A stretch of 31,717 nt of DNA from Caldifarciminota bacterium (lineage in GTDB: Bacteria; Hydrothermota; Hydrothermia; LBFQ01; DSFT01): contig WGAQ01000090.1 in assembly GCA_015494735.1 (NCBI GenBank), positions 1 through 31,717 of the forward strand. Direction: 5' to 3'. This document shows positions 1-7,201 of this stretch, in pieces. Under the pieces are notes generated by a model. That model was not told where the DNA came from. It saw only the letters and a list, made by a program, of their open reading frames with translations, and did not search any database. Numbering within the stretch: position 1 is the stretch's first letter; every line of letters begins with the position of its first letter. The translations under genes were made by a program, and so were the position numbers.

Positions 1-519
1 CTCGACACAGTATCAGGCAAACTCGACACCGGATTTTCCACCCTTTCCAACAAACTGGATTCCATCCAGGGCACATTGAACAGGATAAACTCCTCCATCG
101 GAAGGCTTCGTGGGGAAATATCAGAATGGGCGCTTCTGGACACGATAGTGGATTATCTGAAGGAGCATGAGAAGGAGAAGGAATTCATCATAAGGAAAAC
201 TCCCAAGGATTATAAAAAGGGGGCGGACTGGTTGCTGGAGACCGGAAAGAGGTATTACATTATAGAGACCAAAACATACCTTGACGACAAAATCCTCAAA
301 AAGGCTATAAGTCAGATTGGGAAGGAAGCCCAGGGATTGCCGGACAATAAAGAAACGTGGGGAATAGTGGCATCCCGCTTCTCTGAAATTCGCCCCGGTG
401 TCCTTCTATTTAAATTCGGACTCAGGAGCTCCAGAAGGACCATTCCAATTTACGTATTCTCCTATGACATTGGAGCGGAGAAATTCAGGTTTTCCGATAG
501 GGGAAAGGGCAACCATTAG
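1..519 (+). CDS. PD-(D/E)XK nuclease-like protein with N-terminal coiled coil (5' partial)
   Basis: The reading frame is open to the left edge of the window, so the true start lies outside; the first in-frame start-like codon inside is a TTG at 76, which I do not regard as the start. The visible N-terminal part is a heptad-rich coiled coil (repeats of L-D-x-x-x-x-K-L-D). It is followed by an alpha/beta domain with G-A-D-W-L-L about 22 residues after the motif F-I-I-R-K, and then Y-Y-I-I-E-T-K. An Asp followed by a strand carrying E-x-K is the PD-(D/E)XK nuclease core. Families with a coiled coil ahead of such a core (for example DUF3782-type proteins) are common in thermophiles and cyanobacteria. 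Their substrates are mostly unknown. I infer a nuclease-fold protein. Whether it cuts DNA, and what it partners with upstream, cannot be seen here. Confidence 0.6.
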   Translation, partial: LDTVSGKLDTGFSTLSNKLDSIQGTLNRINSSIGRLRGEISEWALLDTIVDYLKEHEKEKEFIIRKTPKDYKKGADWLLETGKRYYIIETKTYLDDKILKKAISQIGKEAQGLPDNKETWGIVASRFSEIRPGVLLFKFGLRSSRRTIPIYVFSYDIGAEKFRFSDRGKGNH

Positions 520-597
520 CTCCGGAGTGGAAGAAAGCCCTTACATGGCGGCATCCATAGAGGGATTCTGGGTCGTCCTCGCGGGGAGCATGTTCCG

Positions 598-1263
598 ATG
601 AAGGTGGCACTGATACCGATGAGAGTCATAACCGGGGATTTCAATGCCAACGCAGGGGAATTCCACAGACGATTTCGGGAGGCCCTTAAGCACAGGCCGG
701 ATGTGGTCGTATTTCCAGAATATTGTCTGACGGGGTTCGAGATGTGGGACTTTTCGGGAGCAGACCTGTACGATGAAATCATAGAACTGACCGAAAATCT
801 GGCATCGAAATCGGGAGTGCATATAATCCTCGGATTGCTGGAAAGGGATGGAAACTGCATCTACAACACCGCCGTGATGGTCTCCCCGGAGGGAAGGATT
901 CTCTTAAAGCACAGGAAGTTTCAGGAGCCCATGAAGTTCTGCACAGGGAATAAACTGGAGGTCGCCAGCACCCCATGGGGAAGGGTGGGCATCATTATAT
1001 GCGGGGACCTTTACAACGGCGAAATTCTGTCCCGGGTACGTATGGCAAAACCCGATTACCTCTTTGTCCCGATGGAATACACCCCGGATTACGGTCCCCT
1101 CAACGGGGAGGATGTGAGAGCCATGTCCGGGAGGGTTAGACTACTGGGCACCACGGTTCTGGTGGTTAACAGTTTCCCGCCCGGTGGGGCGTGGGTGTTC
1201 GAAAGAAATGGCAGTCTCAAAGTTTCATCGGAGGGAAGCAGTCTTTTGCTGGTGGAAGTGTAG
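598..1263 (+). CDS. Carbon-nitrogen hydrolase (nitrilase superfamily)
   Basis: A 221-aa single-domain hydrolase of the nitrilase superfamily, which cleaves non-peptide C-N bonds in amides or nitriles through a Cys-Glu-Lys triad. The triad is visible: Glu41 in V-F-P-E-Y, Lys107 in K-H-R-K-F and Cys135 in I-I-C-G-D-L. The length is short for the superfamily (usually about 260-300 aa), with C-terminal trimming. The substrate cannot be told from sequence; omega-amidase or N-carbamoyl amidase types are possible. The ATG at 598 is the first start in frame after the stop of the preceding gene and has GGGGAG about 10 nt upstream. This gene therefore looks like a downstream operon member using a ribosome site, not a leaderless gene. 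It converges on the archaemetzincin gene with only 2 nt between stop codons. Confidence 0.85.
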   Translation: MKVALIPMRVITGDFNANAGEFHRRFREALKHRPDVVVFPEYCLTGFEMWDFSGADLYDEIIELTENLASKSGVHIILGLLERDGNCIYNTAVMVSPEGRILLKHRKFQEPMKFCTGNKLEVASTPWGRVGIIICGDLYNGEILSRVRMAKPDYLFVPMEYTPDYGPLNGEDVRAMSGRVRLLGTTVLVVNSFPPGGAWVFERNGSLKVSSEGSSLLLVEV

Positions 1264-1265
1264 AT

Positions 1266-1796
1266 TTACCGATGGCAGGGCTCGATTCCCAGGAGAATCA
1301 GCTCCTCATTCAATGCACGCCTGCAATCAGGGCAGAAGTGACGGGATTTCCTGTCAACATCGGCAACGGAGTTAGAGAAACTCATAACGCATGAAGGCTC
1401 GGGACAGTGTCCCAGACCGAATGTATGTCCCAGTTCGTGATTCACCTCCTTCAGTATCCTTTCCCTGAAAACTAACGGGTCCGGATGGCGGAGCCTGTAT
1501 ATGCTTACTACAGCATCCCTTCCATTGATTTTCGCTTCCCCGAATACGAAGTTCAATCCCCGCTCGTACAGGTCCACATCTGTAATGAGGATGGCCCTTA
1601 TCGCACCCGGCAGGGGGATGGAATCCATCATCCTGAGCACGGTTCCCGCATGCACCTGCTGTCTGTACGGGTCGTATGCCTGACTCAAATCGAGGAATAC
1701 CCTTTCTATCCGCGCCTGTGTGCAGAATGTCTCCTCCACATCGGTCCTTATGTCCTCCAGAAATGGAATATCCCCGACGGGCAGGATGGCTATCAT
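1266..1796 (-). CDS. amzA: Archaemetzincin family zinc metalloprotease
   Basis: A 176-aa metzincin peptidase. The full archaemetzincin signature is present: H120-E-x-x-H124-x-x-G-x-x-H130-C131 with C136 and the Met-turn residue M138 in C-V-M-S-F, followed by C155-P-D-C158. The three His bind the catalytic zinc; the four Cys form the second, structural zinc site typical of this family. Archaemetzincins occur across archaea, in some bacteria and in vertebrates. Their natural substrates are poorly known. There is no signal peptide, so it acts in the cytoplasm. The start is set by an AT-rich box (1804-1812) 7 nt upstream of the ATG. The gene is transcribed towards the nitrilase gene and separated from the formate-THF ligase gene behind it by a short hairpin. 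Confidence 0.93.
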   Translation of the reverse strand: MIAILPVGDIPFLEDIRTDVEETFCTQARIERVFLDLSQAYDPYRQQVHAGTVLRMMDSIPLPGAIRAILITDVDLYERGLNFVFGEAKINGRDAVVSIYRLRHPDPLVFRERILKEVNHELGHTFGLGHCPEPSCVMSFSNSVADVDRKSRHFCPDCRRALNEELILLGIEPCHR

Positions 1797-1803
1797 CCCG
1801 GAA

Positions 1804-1812
1804 AAGTATAAT
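1804..1812 (-). promoter_or_regulatory. Start-proximal -10-like box of amzA
   Basis: On the minus strand the box reads ATTATACTT, 7 nt before the ATG. It contains TATACT, a good -10 hexamer, and fits the window-wide leaderless promoter pattern. Confidence 0.55.
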
Positions 1813-1822
1813 GGTGCGAAGG

Positions 1823-1840
1823 CGGAGGCGAAAGCCTCCG
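1823..1840 (-). terminator. Hairpin 5 nt after the formate-THF ligase stop
   Basis: A perfect 7-bp stem (CGGAGGC/GCCTCCG) with a 4-nt loop lies directly behind the stop codon of the ligase gene. It is not followed by a U-tract, so it is a terminator-like or mRNA 3'-end hairpin and not a textbook intrinsic terminator. Confidence 0.45.
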
Positions 1841-1845
1841 AAATG

Positions 1846-3516
1846 CTACATGAGTCCGCTTATACGACCTTCCTCGTCTATGTCTATCCTGTAGGCCTGT
1901 GGCTCCTTCGGGAGACCCGGCATGCGCATGATGTCTCCGGTTATGGGTATGACGAATCGGGCACCGGCTGCCAGTTCCACCTCCCTCACGTTGATTTTGA
2001 AACCCGTGGGCCTTCCCAGTTTCTTCGGGTCGTCGGAAAGGGAATACTGGGTCTTCGCCATGCAGATATAGGCGTCGTCGAATCCCAGTTTCTTGTACTG
2101 TCTCAACTGGCGCAAAGCCTTCGGAGAGTATTCCACACCATCGGCCCCGTAAATTTCCCTTGCGATGATTTCGATTTTCTCCTCCAGGGGCATGTCCTTC
2201 GTGTAGAGGGGTCTGTAGTCGGGCTTCTCCTTCTCCAGAGCATCCATCACCTTATCGGCAAGGTCCAGCCCCCCTTCGCTCCCCTTCGCGAAGACCTCCA
2301 CAAGCGAGTACCGGACCCCTTCCTTCTCCAGCAACTCCTCGAGAGCTCTTATTTCCTCATCCGTATCCGTGGGGAATCTGTTGATGGCGACGATGGCAGG
2401 CAATCCGAACTTCCTTATGTTCTCTATGTGCTTCTGCAGATTGGGGAAGCCCCTTACCATGGCCTCCACGTCGGGCTCCTTAACCTTATCCTTTGGAACA
2501 CCGCCGTGGTATTTGAGAGCCTTGATGGTGGCCACAATGACAACAGCATGGGGATGGAAGCCGCCGATCTGGGAAACGATGTTCAGGAATTTCTCGGCCC
2601 CCAGGTCAGCCCCGAATCCGGCTTCCGTAACCGTCACATCGGAGAGGGCCATCGCCATTTGGGTTGCCAGAATGGAGTTGGTGCCGTGGGCTATGTTGGC
2701 AAAGGGTCCGGTATGGATGATGGCAGGGGTATTCTCCAGGGTCTGGACGAGATTCGGCTTTATGGCATCCTTCAGGAGGGCCGCCATGGCCCTGTGGGCT
2801 TTTATATCCCTCGCATAGACCGGATTCCTCTCGAAGTCGAATCCCACCAGTATATTCCCCAGTCTCTCCTTCAGGTCCGCATATCCAAGAGCCAGACCCA
2901 GGATTGCCATGACCTCCGATGCGGGGGTTATGTTGAATCCATCCTCCCTCGGAAAACCATTCACCTTACCGCCGAGAGCCACCACCACCTGACGAAGGGC
3001 CCTGTCGTTCATGTCTATGGTGCGCTTCCACAGCACAGTTCTGGAATCCAGATAGGGCTGGAGCCTCTGGTGGATGTGGTTGTCTATCATGGCAGACAGG
3101 AGATTGTTGGCGGAGGTGACTGCATGGAAATCACCCGTGAAGTGGAGGTTGATGTCCTCCATCGGGACCACCTGGGAATATCCACCCCCCGCGGCACCCC
3201 CCTTTATGCCGAAGACGGGTCCCAGGGAGGGCTCCCTCAGGGTGACTATGGATTTTACCCCCCTCCTGTTCAGTGCCATGGAGAGTCCGATGGATACGGT
3301 GGTCTTACCCTCGCCCAGAGGAGTGGGATTTATTGCAGTAACCAGTACCAGTTTCCCCCTTTCCTTCCCCTGCAACCTTCCGAAAACGGATAGGGGAATC
3401 TTGGCCTTGTAATTCCCGTACTTCTCAATTTCATCGGGGGAAAGGCCTATCTTCTCTGCTATCTTCTCTATTGGTTCCATCTTTGCCCGCTGGGCAATTT
3501 CTATATCGCTGAGCAT
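1846..3516 (-). CDS. fhs: Formate-tetrahydrofolate ligase
   Basis: A 556-aa full-length formate-THF ligase (formyl-THF synthetase). It makes 10-formyl-THF from formate, THF and ATP in the cytoplasm and feeds purine synthesis or the methyl branch of the Wood-Ljungdahl pathway. The nucleotide loop T-P-L-G-E-G-K-T-T is at residues 64-72, and the family blocks A-L-G-G-K-V-N-G and F-A-N-I-A-H-G-T-N-S are present. The ATG at 3516 lies 7 nt after a perfect TTTAAAATT box, implying a leaderless mRNA. No other Wood-Ljungdahl gene lies in the window, so acetogenesis cannot be inferred. Antisense open frames over this gene are coding-bias shadows. Confidence 0.97.
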   Translation of the reverse strand: MLSDIEIAQRAKMEPIEKIAEKIGLSPDEIEKYGNYKAKIPLSVFGRLQGKERGKLVLVTAINPTPLGEGKTTVSIGLSMALNRRGVKSIVTLREPSLGPVFGIKGGAAGGGYSQVVPMEDINLHFTGDFHAVTSANNLLSAMIDNHIHQRLQPYLDSRTVLWKRTIDMNDRALRQVVVALGGKVNGFPREDGFNITPASEVMAILGLALGYADLKERLGNILVGFDFERNPVYARDIKAHRAMAALLKDAIKPNLVQTLENTPAIIHTGPFANIAHGTNSILATQMAMALSDVTVTEAGFGADLGAEKFLNIVSQIGGFHPHAVVIVATIKALKYHGGVPKDKVKEPDVEAMVRGFPNLQKHIENIRKFGLPAIVAINRFPTDTDEEIRALEELLEKEGVRYSLVEVFAKGSEGGLDLADKVMDALEKEKPDYRPLYTKDMPLEEKIEIIAREIYGADGVEYSPKALRQLRQYKKLGFDDAYICMAKTQYSLSDDPKKLGRPTGFKINVREVELAAGARFVIPITGDIMRMPGLPKEPQAYRIDIDEEGRISGLM

Positions 3517-3523
3517 GGGAAAG

Positions 3524-3532
3524 AATTTTAAA
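3524..3532 (-). promoter_or_regulatory. Leaderless promoter box of fhs
   Basis: TTTAAAATT on the minus strand, 7 nt before the ATG. No convincing -35 element is seen 16-18 nt further upstream. Confidence 0.6.
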
Positions 3533-3744
3533 TGCCTGTAAAAGCCCCCATCCTTCGACTGTTATTCTCCTCAGGAGATGAATTCACCGAGCCCGGATGA
3601 AGGATTTCGATTGGCGGCAGAGGCGGGGATGTGGAGAGTGTCTGCAATGTCGTGAGCAATTTTCGCCTTCACGCTGAGGACATCGCTTCCCCATCCGGAT
3701 GCACGATGCTTTCTTCACTTCGGGTATCCAATTTTTCCATGGGA
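3533..3744. other. Intergenic stretch between divergent fhs and thioesterase
   Basis: About 210 bases between two divergent start-proximal boxes. It contains no open frame with a convincing start and no riboswitch or known RNA that I recognise. It is longer than most intergenic gaps here, so it could carry upstream promoter elements or a small RNA. I see nothing specific. Confidence 0.4.
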
Positions 3745-3753
3745 GTTAAACTT
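3745..3753 (+). promoter_or_regulatory. Leaderless promoter box of the thioesterase gene
   Basis: GTTAAACTT ends 6 nt before the ATG at 3760. It argues against the longer open frame that begins at 3631. Confidence 0.55.
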
Positions 3754-3759
3754 TTAGGC

Positions 3760-4230
3760 ATGATTAGAATCCCGGAGCACGGATACTGTTTCGGATGTGG
3801 AAAAGCCAGCAAAAAGGGGCTCAATGCGACCCTGTATTATGACCCGGAAACCCGCTCCGTAAGAGCAGAATACATTTACACGATACACCACCAGGGACCC
3901 CCAGGATACGCCCACGGAGGGGCCACCTTCACCCTTCTGGATGAAGTTATGGGGGTAACTGCATGGGTCAACGGATATTCCGTAATGCTCCGGCACATGG
4001 ACATAGATTACATGCGCCCCGTCCCCCTGGGGAAGAGGGTTTTCTTCGAGGGAAAGATAGACGAGGTGGTGGACGACAGGAAGATATTCATACGGGGGCG
4101 GATTTACGATGAGGAAGGAGACTTCATCGTGGCAAGGGGGCTCTACGTCCACGTGGAGCACGACCTATTCAGGCAATACAGGAGACTCCTGATGAGCGCG
4201 ATGAAGAAGCAGGAGGGCTCCTCCGAATAG
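3760..4230 (+). CDS. Hotdog-fold thioesterase (PaaI/YigI-like)
   Basis: A 156-aa hotdog-fold protein. The core motif G-Y-A-H-G-G-A-T-F-T-L-L-D-E is the substrate-binding helix region of PaaI-type acyl-CoA thioesterases, with a Cys pair near the N-terminus (C-F-G-C-G) seen in a subset of this family. It probably hydrolyses an acyl-CoA; the acyl chain is unknown. The frame is open back to 3631, but the first 43 residues look non-coding. The box at 3745-3753 places the start at 3760, which also begins the protein exactly at the conserved part. The next gene, plsY, follows after a gap of 21 nt with its own promoter box. A link to phospholipid acyl supply is possible but not shown. Confidence 0.85.
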   Translation: MIRIPEHGYCFGCGKASKKGLNATLYYDPETRSVRAEYIYTIHHQGPPGYAHGGATFTLLDEVMGVTAWVNGYSVMLRHMDIDYMRPVPLGKRVFFEGKIDEVVDDRKIFIRGRIYDEEGDFIVARGLYVHVEHDLFRQYRRLLMSAMKKQEGSSE

Positions 4231-4234
4231 CGCA

Positions 4235-4243
4235 TTTAAAATT
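4235..4243 (+). promoter_or_regulatory. Leaderless promoter box of plsY
   Basis: A perfect TTTAAAATT lies between the thioesterase stop and plsY, 8 nt before the ATG at 4252. Confidence 0.6.
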
Positions 4244-4251
4244 TGAACGTC

Positions 4252-4836
4252 ATGATGTATCTTCTGGCTTTCGTGGTGGGTTTTCTGTCCGGCTCCATAC
4301 CCTTCGGCTATATCATCAGCCGCATGAAGGGGGTGGATATACGGAAGATTGGAAGCGGCAATATAGGTGCCACCAATGTGGCAAGGGCTCTGGGAAAGAA
4401 ATACTTCTTCATCGTCTTCTTCCTCGATGCCCTCAAGGGATTTCTTTCGGCTCTCCTCTTCCTCCAGCTCTGCTCCATGGACTGCGGGGTGCTGGCGGGC
4501 GTGGCTGCCCTTCTGGGCCACATGTTCACCCCCTGGCTGGGCTTCAGGGGTGGTAAGGGGGTGGCCACGGGTTTCGGCGTATTTCTGGCACTGGCTCCAA
4601 AAGCGGTTGCGGTGGGATTCATCGTCTGGCTCATCGTTCTCCTGACGATTCAGATTATGGCCCTCGCATCCATAACAGGAGCCATAGCCGCATTCATAGC
4701 CACCCTCTATTTCTGCGATGCTCTGTCCATAAAAGTCATGGCGGCACTTGCGGCCCTTCTGGTGGTAATTCGACACAGGGACAACATAAAGAGGATGCTT
4801 AAGGGACAGGAGCCCCGATTCCGCCTCTTCGGATAG
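4252..4836 (+). CDS. plsY: Acyl-phosphate:glycerol-3-phosphate acyltransferase PlsY
   Basis: A 194-aa integral membrane acyltransferase that moves an acyl group from acyl-phosphate to sn-glycerol-3-phosphate, the first step of phospholipid synthesis in most bacteria. The family motifs are visible in order: G-S-I-P-F-G-Y near the N-terminus, G-S-G-N-I-G-A-T-N-V, and G-F-R-G-G-K-G-V-A-T. Several hydrophobic segments (about five) span the protein. Its presence implies bacterial ester-type lipids. Two adjacent ATGs (4252, 4255) are possible starts. A TTG at 4243 also lies in frame but overlaps the promoter box and is unlikely. The partner PlsX is not in the window. Confidence 0.95.
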   Translation: MMYLLAFVVGFLSGSIPFGYIISRMKGVDIRKIGSGNIGATNVARALGKKYFFIVFFLDALKGFLSALLFLQLCSMDCGVLAGVAALLGHMFTPWLGFRGGKGVATGFGVFLALAPKAVAVGFIVWLIVLLTIQIMALASITGAIAAFIATLYFCDALSIKVMAALAALLVVIRHRDNIKRMLKGQEPRFRLFG

Positions 4837-5014
4837 ACGCTCTTCCATTACCACGAGAAAAGCAGCCACTTCGGGGAAAGGAAACGACATACACCCGCGA
4901 TACACCTGCGAACATTTCAGCAGACGATGGGAAGCAAAACATGTGGTCTCATGCTGGTCCGGACAATTCTTATAGACTGCTAAAGCCACGTTCGTCCATC
5001 ACCGCGGATGTATT

Positions 5015-5022
5015 TCTTTCAA
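5015..5022. repeat. Left 8-bp target-site duplication of the IS
   Basis: TCTTTCAA lies immediately outside the left inverted end and is repeated exactly at 5914-5921. Eight-base duplications are typical of IS1595-family insertions. Confidence 0.92.
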
Positions 5023-5036
5023 GGCGATTCCTCATT

Positions 5037-5870
5037 TTAATCCACCTTCAGGATATTTAGCAGCTCTTCGTAAAAGTTCTTGCCTCTGGTATTATACCTG
5101 AACTCCAGCTCCTTCAGATACAGTGGAAATAGTCTGGGGGACAACCCATGAAACCTCAAAAGCCTCTCCTTTGCAAAACCCCAAAAGCCTTCTATTCCGT
5201 TGATATACACATTCCCATTGGCAAATCTCTTGCTATGGTCTATTCTTTCGTGCTTAAACCCATACATGACAAGCCCATCATATCCCCTGAATTTGTCCGT
5301 GTATATAAGGCTCCCCCTCTTGACTTTCTTAATGGTTTCTCTCAATAACGTCTCTGCTTTTACATCCCTCACAACTTCAACTTTCACCATCCCATTTCTC
5401 TCAAGTATTCCAAATACCGGTATCTTTCCTTCCGCTCCCCTTCCCCTCTTTCCTCTACGCCTGCCACCAAAATAACTCTCATCTGCTTCTATTTCCCCAC
5501 TCAAAAGGTCGTCTTTCGACGTAAATTCGTATATTCTCTCCCTTATCAGGGTAAAGAGCTTATGAACGGTGTTGTAAAATAGTCCCAGTTCCTTCGACGC
5601 TCTCAAAACAGGAACTTCCAGTTCGAATAACTTCAGGGCTATGATAAACTTGGAGAAGCTTATCTTCGTTTTCTCCAGTATGCTCCCCTTTCTTATGCTC
5701 CATTCCCTCTTGCAATCGTAGCACTTATACATGTTTCTCCTTACTCTCCCAATTCTCGAACTCCCGCAATAGGGACATTGTGTGTAGGTCTTGAGTATCC
5801 TCTTCTCTCTCAAAAATTCCTCCGCTCTCTCCTCATCGCTCGCTATCTCCATGAGCTTCACTGTTATCAT
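5037..5870 (-). CDS. IS1595-family transposase
   Basis: A 277-aa DDE transposase. The N-terminal zinc ribbon has C32-x2-C35 and C50-x2-C53. The catalytic DDE residues are best placed at D130 (E-I-E-A-D-E-S-Y-F-G-G), D192 (I-Y-T-D-K-F-R-G-Y) and E227 (N-G-I-E-G-F-W). The frame is full length and unbroken, so the element may be active. The start at 5870 is preceded by a strong purine-rich ribosome site (GAGGAGGGGGTG) directly upstream, unlike the leaderless host genes around it. Base use is more AT-rich than in its neighbours. Both points support acquisition from elsewhere. Confidence 0.93.
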   Translation of the reverse strand: MITVKLMEIASDEERAEEFLREKRILKTYTQCPYCGSSRIGRVRRNMYKCYDCKREWSIRKGSILEKTKISFSKFIIALKLFELEVPVLRASKELGLFYNTVHKLFTLIRERIYEFTSKDDLLSGEIEADESYFGGRRRGKRGRGAEGKIPVFGILERNGMVKVEVVRDVKAETLLRETIKKVKRGSLIYTDKFRGYDGLVMYGFKHERIDHSKRFANGNVYINGIEGFWGFAKERLLRFHGLSPRLFPLYLKELEFRYNTRGKNFYEELLNILKVD

Positions 5871-5891
5871 TTCACCCCCTCCTCTTATCAG

Positions 5892-5913
5892 TGGATAATT
5901 TTAATGAATCGCC
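5892..5913 (-). promoter_or_regulatory. Right inverted repeat carrying the transposase promoter-like box
   Basis: Read on the minus strand, the right end contains ATTAAAATTATCC followed about 22 nt later by the transposase start. The inverted repeat therefore probably supplies the -10 element of its own promoter. Confidence 0.45.
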
Positions 5914-5921
5914 TCTTTCAA
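5914..5921. repeat. Right 8-bp target-site duplication of the IS
   Basis: TCTTTCAA, an exact copy of 5015-5022, sits immediately outside the right inverted end. Confidence 0.92.
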
Positions 5922-5964
5922 TGTTATTTTCCCCGCGTCCGGAATTGTCGTATGTTATTCCACC

Positions 5965-5973
5965 ATTAAACTT
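5965..5973 (+). promoter_or_regulatory. Leaderless promoter box of the permease gene
   Basis: ATTAAACTT ends 4 nt before the ATG at 5978. It lies outside the IS, so the insertion left this promoter intact. Confidence 0.55.
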
Positions 5974-5977
5974 TAGC

Positions 5978-7183
5978 ATGTCCTGGAAATTTCTCATAGA
6001 GGTGGCAATATCCCTTACCTTCGTTCTCTTCATATACCTGCTCCTCTTCACTCCTCTGAGAACCTCCAGAACCTGGAGGGCCACCGTCACTCCCCTCGCC
6101 TCCATAATAGGAAGTGGATTTCTGGTTGTGGCTCCTCTCCTCTACTTCATCGTGGGGGACTTTGCTCCCCTTGCCATGCTTCTGATCGTGATTCTGGCAT
6201 ACATGATAGGGGAAGCCATCCGGTTCAACATCATCCACGAAGAACCCATCCTTCAGGATAAGAAGAAAACCATGATTCACGAACTGGAAACCACTTCCAA
6301 CCTGATATTATCTTTCGCCTATGTCATTTCGGTGGCCTTCTATCTGAGGCTCATGTCCTCCTTCATAATGGAGGGTTTCTTCCACAAGATGCCCCTGGTG
6401 GAGAACATCATAACCACGGCAGTCCTCCTGTTCATCGGAATAAACGGATTCCTCAGGGGTCTGGACAGGCTGGAAAATCTGGAAGAGTATTCTGTTTCCG
6501 TGAAACTATCGGTCATCGCCGCCCTGCTCATAGGATACCTTCTGCATGACGTGTCCATCGGCTTCAAGATACGGGGCGAAATCAAGCCCTTCACCCTGGA
6601 GACCCTCCAGTATCTCGGAGGAATCCTTCTGGTGGTTCAGGGCTTCGAGACCAGCAAATATATCGGGCACAAGTACTCCCCTTACGAGAGGGTCAGAACC
6701 ATGAAACTGGCGCAGATTATATCCGGACTCATATACGTGACCTTCATCCTTCTGGCCCTTCCCCTGCTCTACCTCCTGTCCGGTCAGAAGGTGGATGAGG
6801 CTGCCATCATAGGTCTGAGCAGGCACGTTTCGGTGATTCTCGCATACCTTCTGGTGATGGGGGCCATGATGAGCCAGTTCAGCGCGGCCGTGGCGGACAC
6901 CATAGGAGCAGGAGGACTCCTGTCCGTGGAGACCAGAAACAGACTGACTCCAAGGACCGGTTATCTGCTCGTGACACTGGTGGCCATCGTTCTGGTCTGG
7001 AGTGCCAACATATTCGAAATAATCACCTATGCATCGAGGGCATTCGCCGCCTACTATCTGGTCCAGGTTATCATAGCGCTGATTCTGGCACGGAAGAAGA
7101 AAATGGCTGGTTATCAAATCCTGTTCCTCATCAACGCCGTGGTGCTTGCATTCATCGTCCTCATGGGAAAACCTGTCGGATAA
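5978..7183 (+). CDS. APC/LeuT-fold-like membrane transporter
   Basis: A 401-aa polytopic membrane protein with about ten to eleven hydrophobic segments. The first segments carry A-S-I-I-G-S-G-F-L-V, which looks like the unwound Gly-rich helix 1 of amino acid/polyamine (APC) transporters; the later L-A-Y-L-L-V-M-G-A-M segment also fits that fold. I cannot name the substrate, and the overall match to known APC subfamilies is weak, so it may be a divergent clade. The open frame reaches back to 5891, but those 29 residues derive partly from the IS end, and the box at 5965-5973 sets the start at 5978. It ends convergently with purB across a shared hairpin. Confidence 0.65.
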   Translation: MSWKFLIEVAISLTFVLFIYLLLFTPLRTSRTWRATVTPLASIIGSGFLVVAPLLYFIVGDFAPLAMLLIVILAYMIGEAIRFNIIHEEPILQDKKKTMIHELETTSNLILSFAYVISVAFYLRLMSSFIMEGFFHKMPLVENIITTAVLLFIGINGFLRGLDRLENLEEYSVSVKLSVIAALLIGYLLHDVSIGFKIRGEIKPFTLETLQYLGGILLVVQGFETSKYIGHKYSPYERVRTMKLAQIISGLIYVTFILLALPLLYLLSGQKVDEAAIIGLSRHVSVILAYLLVMGAMMSQFSAAVADTIGAGGLLSVETRNRLTPRTGYLLVTLVAIVLVWSANIFEIITYASRAFAAYYLVQVIIALILARKKKMAGYQILFLINAVVLAFIVLMGKPVG

Positions 7184-7201
7184 AGGGGGTGGATTCCCCC
7201 T
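7184..7201. terminator. Shared convergent hairpin between permease and purB
   Basis: The arms AGGGGG and CCCCCT flank a 6-nt loop. The hairpin begins at the base after the permease stop and ends on the first base of the purB stop. Short U-runs follow on both strands, so it may serve both genes. Confidence 0.6.

Larger units (their letters stand above)
5023..5913 (-). mobile_element. Complete IS1595-family insertion sequence (891 bp)
   Basis: The element is bounded by imperfect terminal inverted repeats of about 21 bp (5023-5043 and 5893-5913). The outer 8 bases, GGCGATTC, are identical at both ends, and 15 of 21 positions match overall. It holds one intact transposase gene and is flanked by a perfect 8-bp direct repeat. 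The left inverted repeat contains the transposase stop codon; the right one contains a TTAAAATT promoter-like box facing the transposase. It sits between plsY and the permease gene, upstream of the permease's own promoter box, so it breaks no visible gene. The intact ends and duplication suggest a recent insertion. Confidence 0.93.

Noticed and set aside
398..601. A +2-frame ORF overlapping the first gene and ending at the nitrilase ATG
   Set aside because: I considered a frameshifted C-terminus of the nuclease-like gene, but the product shows no continuation of the fold and the nuclease-like frame ends naturally.
1720..3393. A 557-codon open frame antisense to fhs
   Set aside because: It lies wholly on the opposite strand of an unmistakable formate-THF ligase and gives a low-complexity His/Gly/Leu-rich product with no family features; it is a by-product of codon bias.
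3631..3759. Longer N-terminus for the hotdog thioesterase
   Set aside because: The extra 43 residues lack family similarity, and a GTTAAACTT box points to the ATG at 3760.
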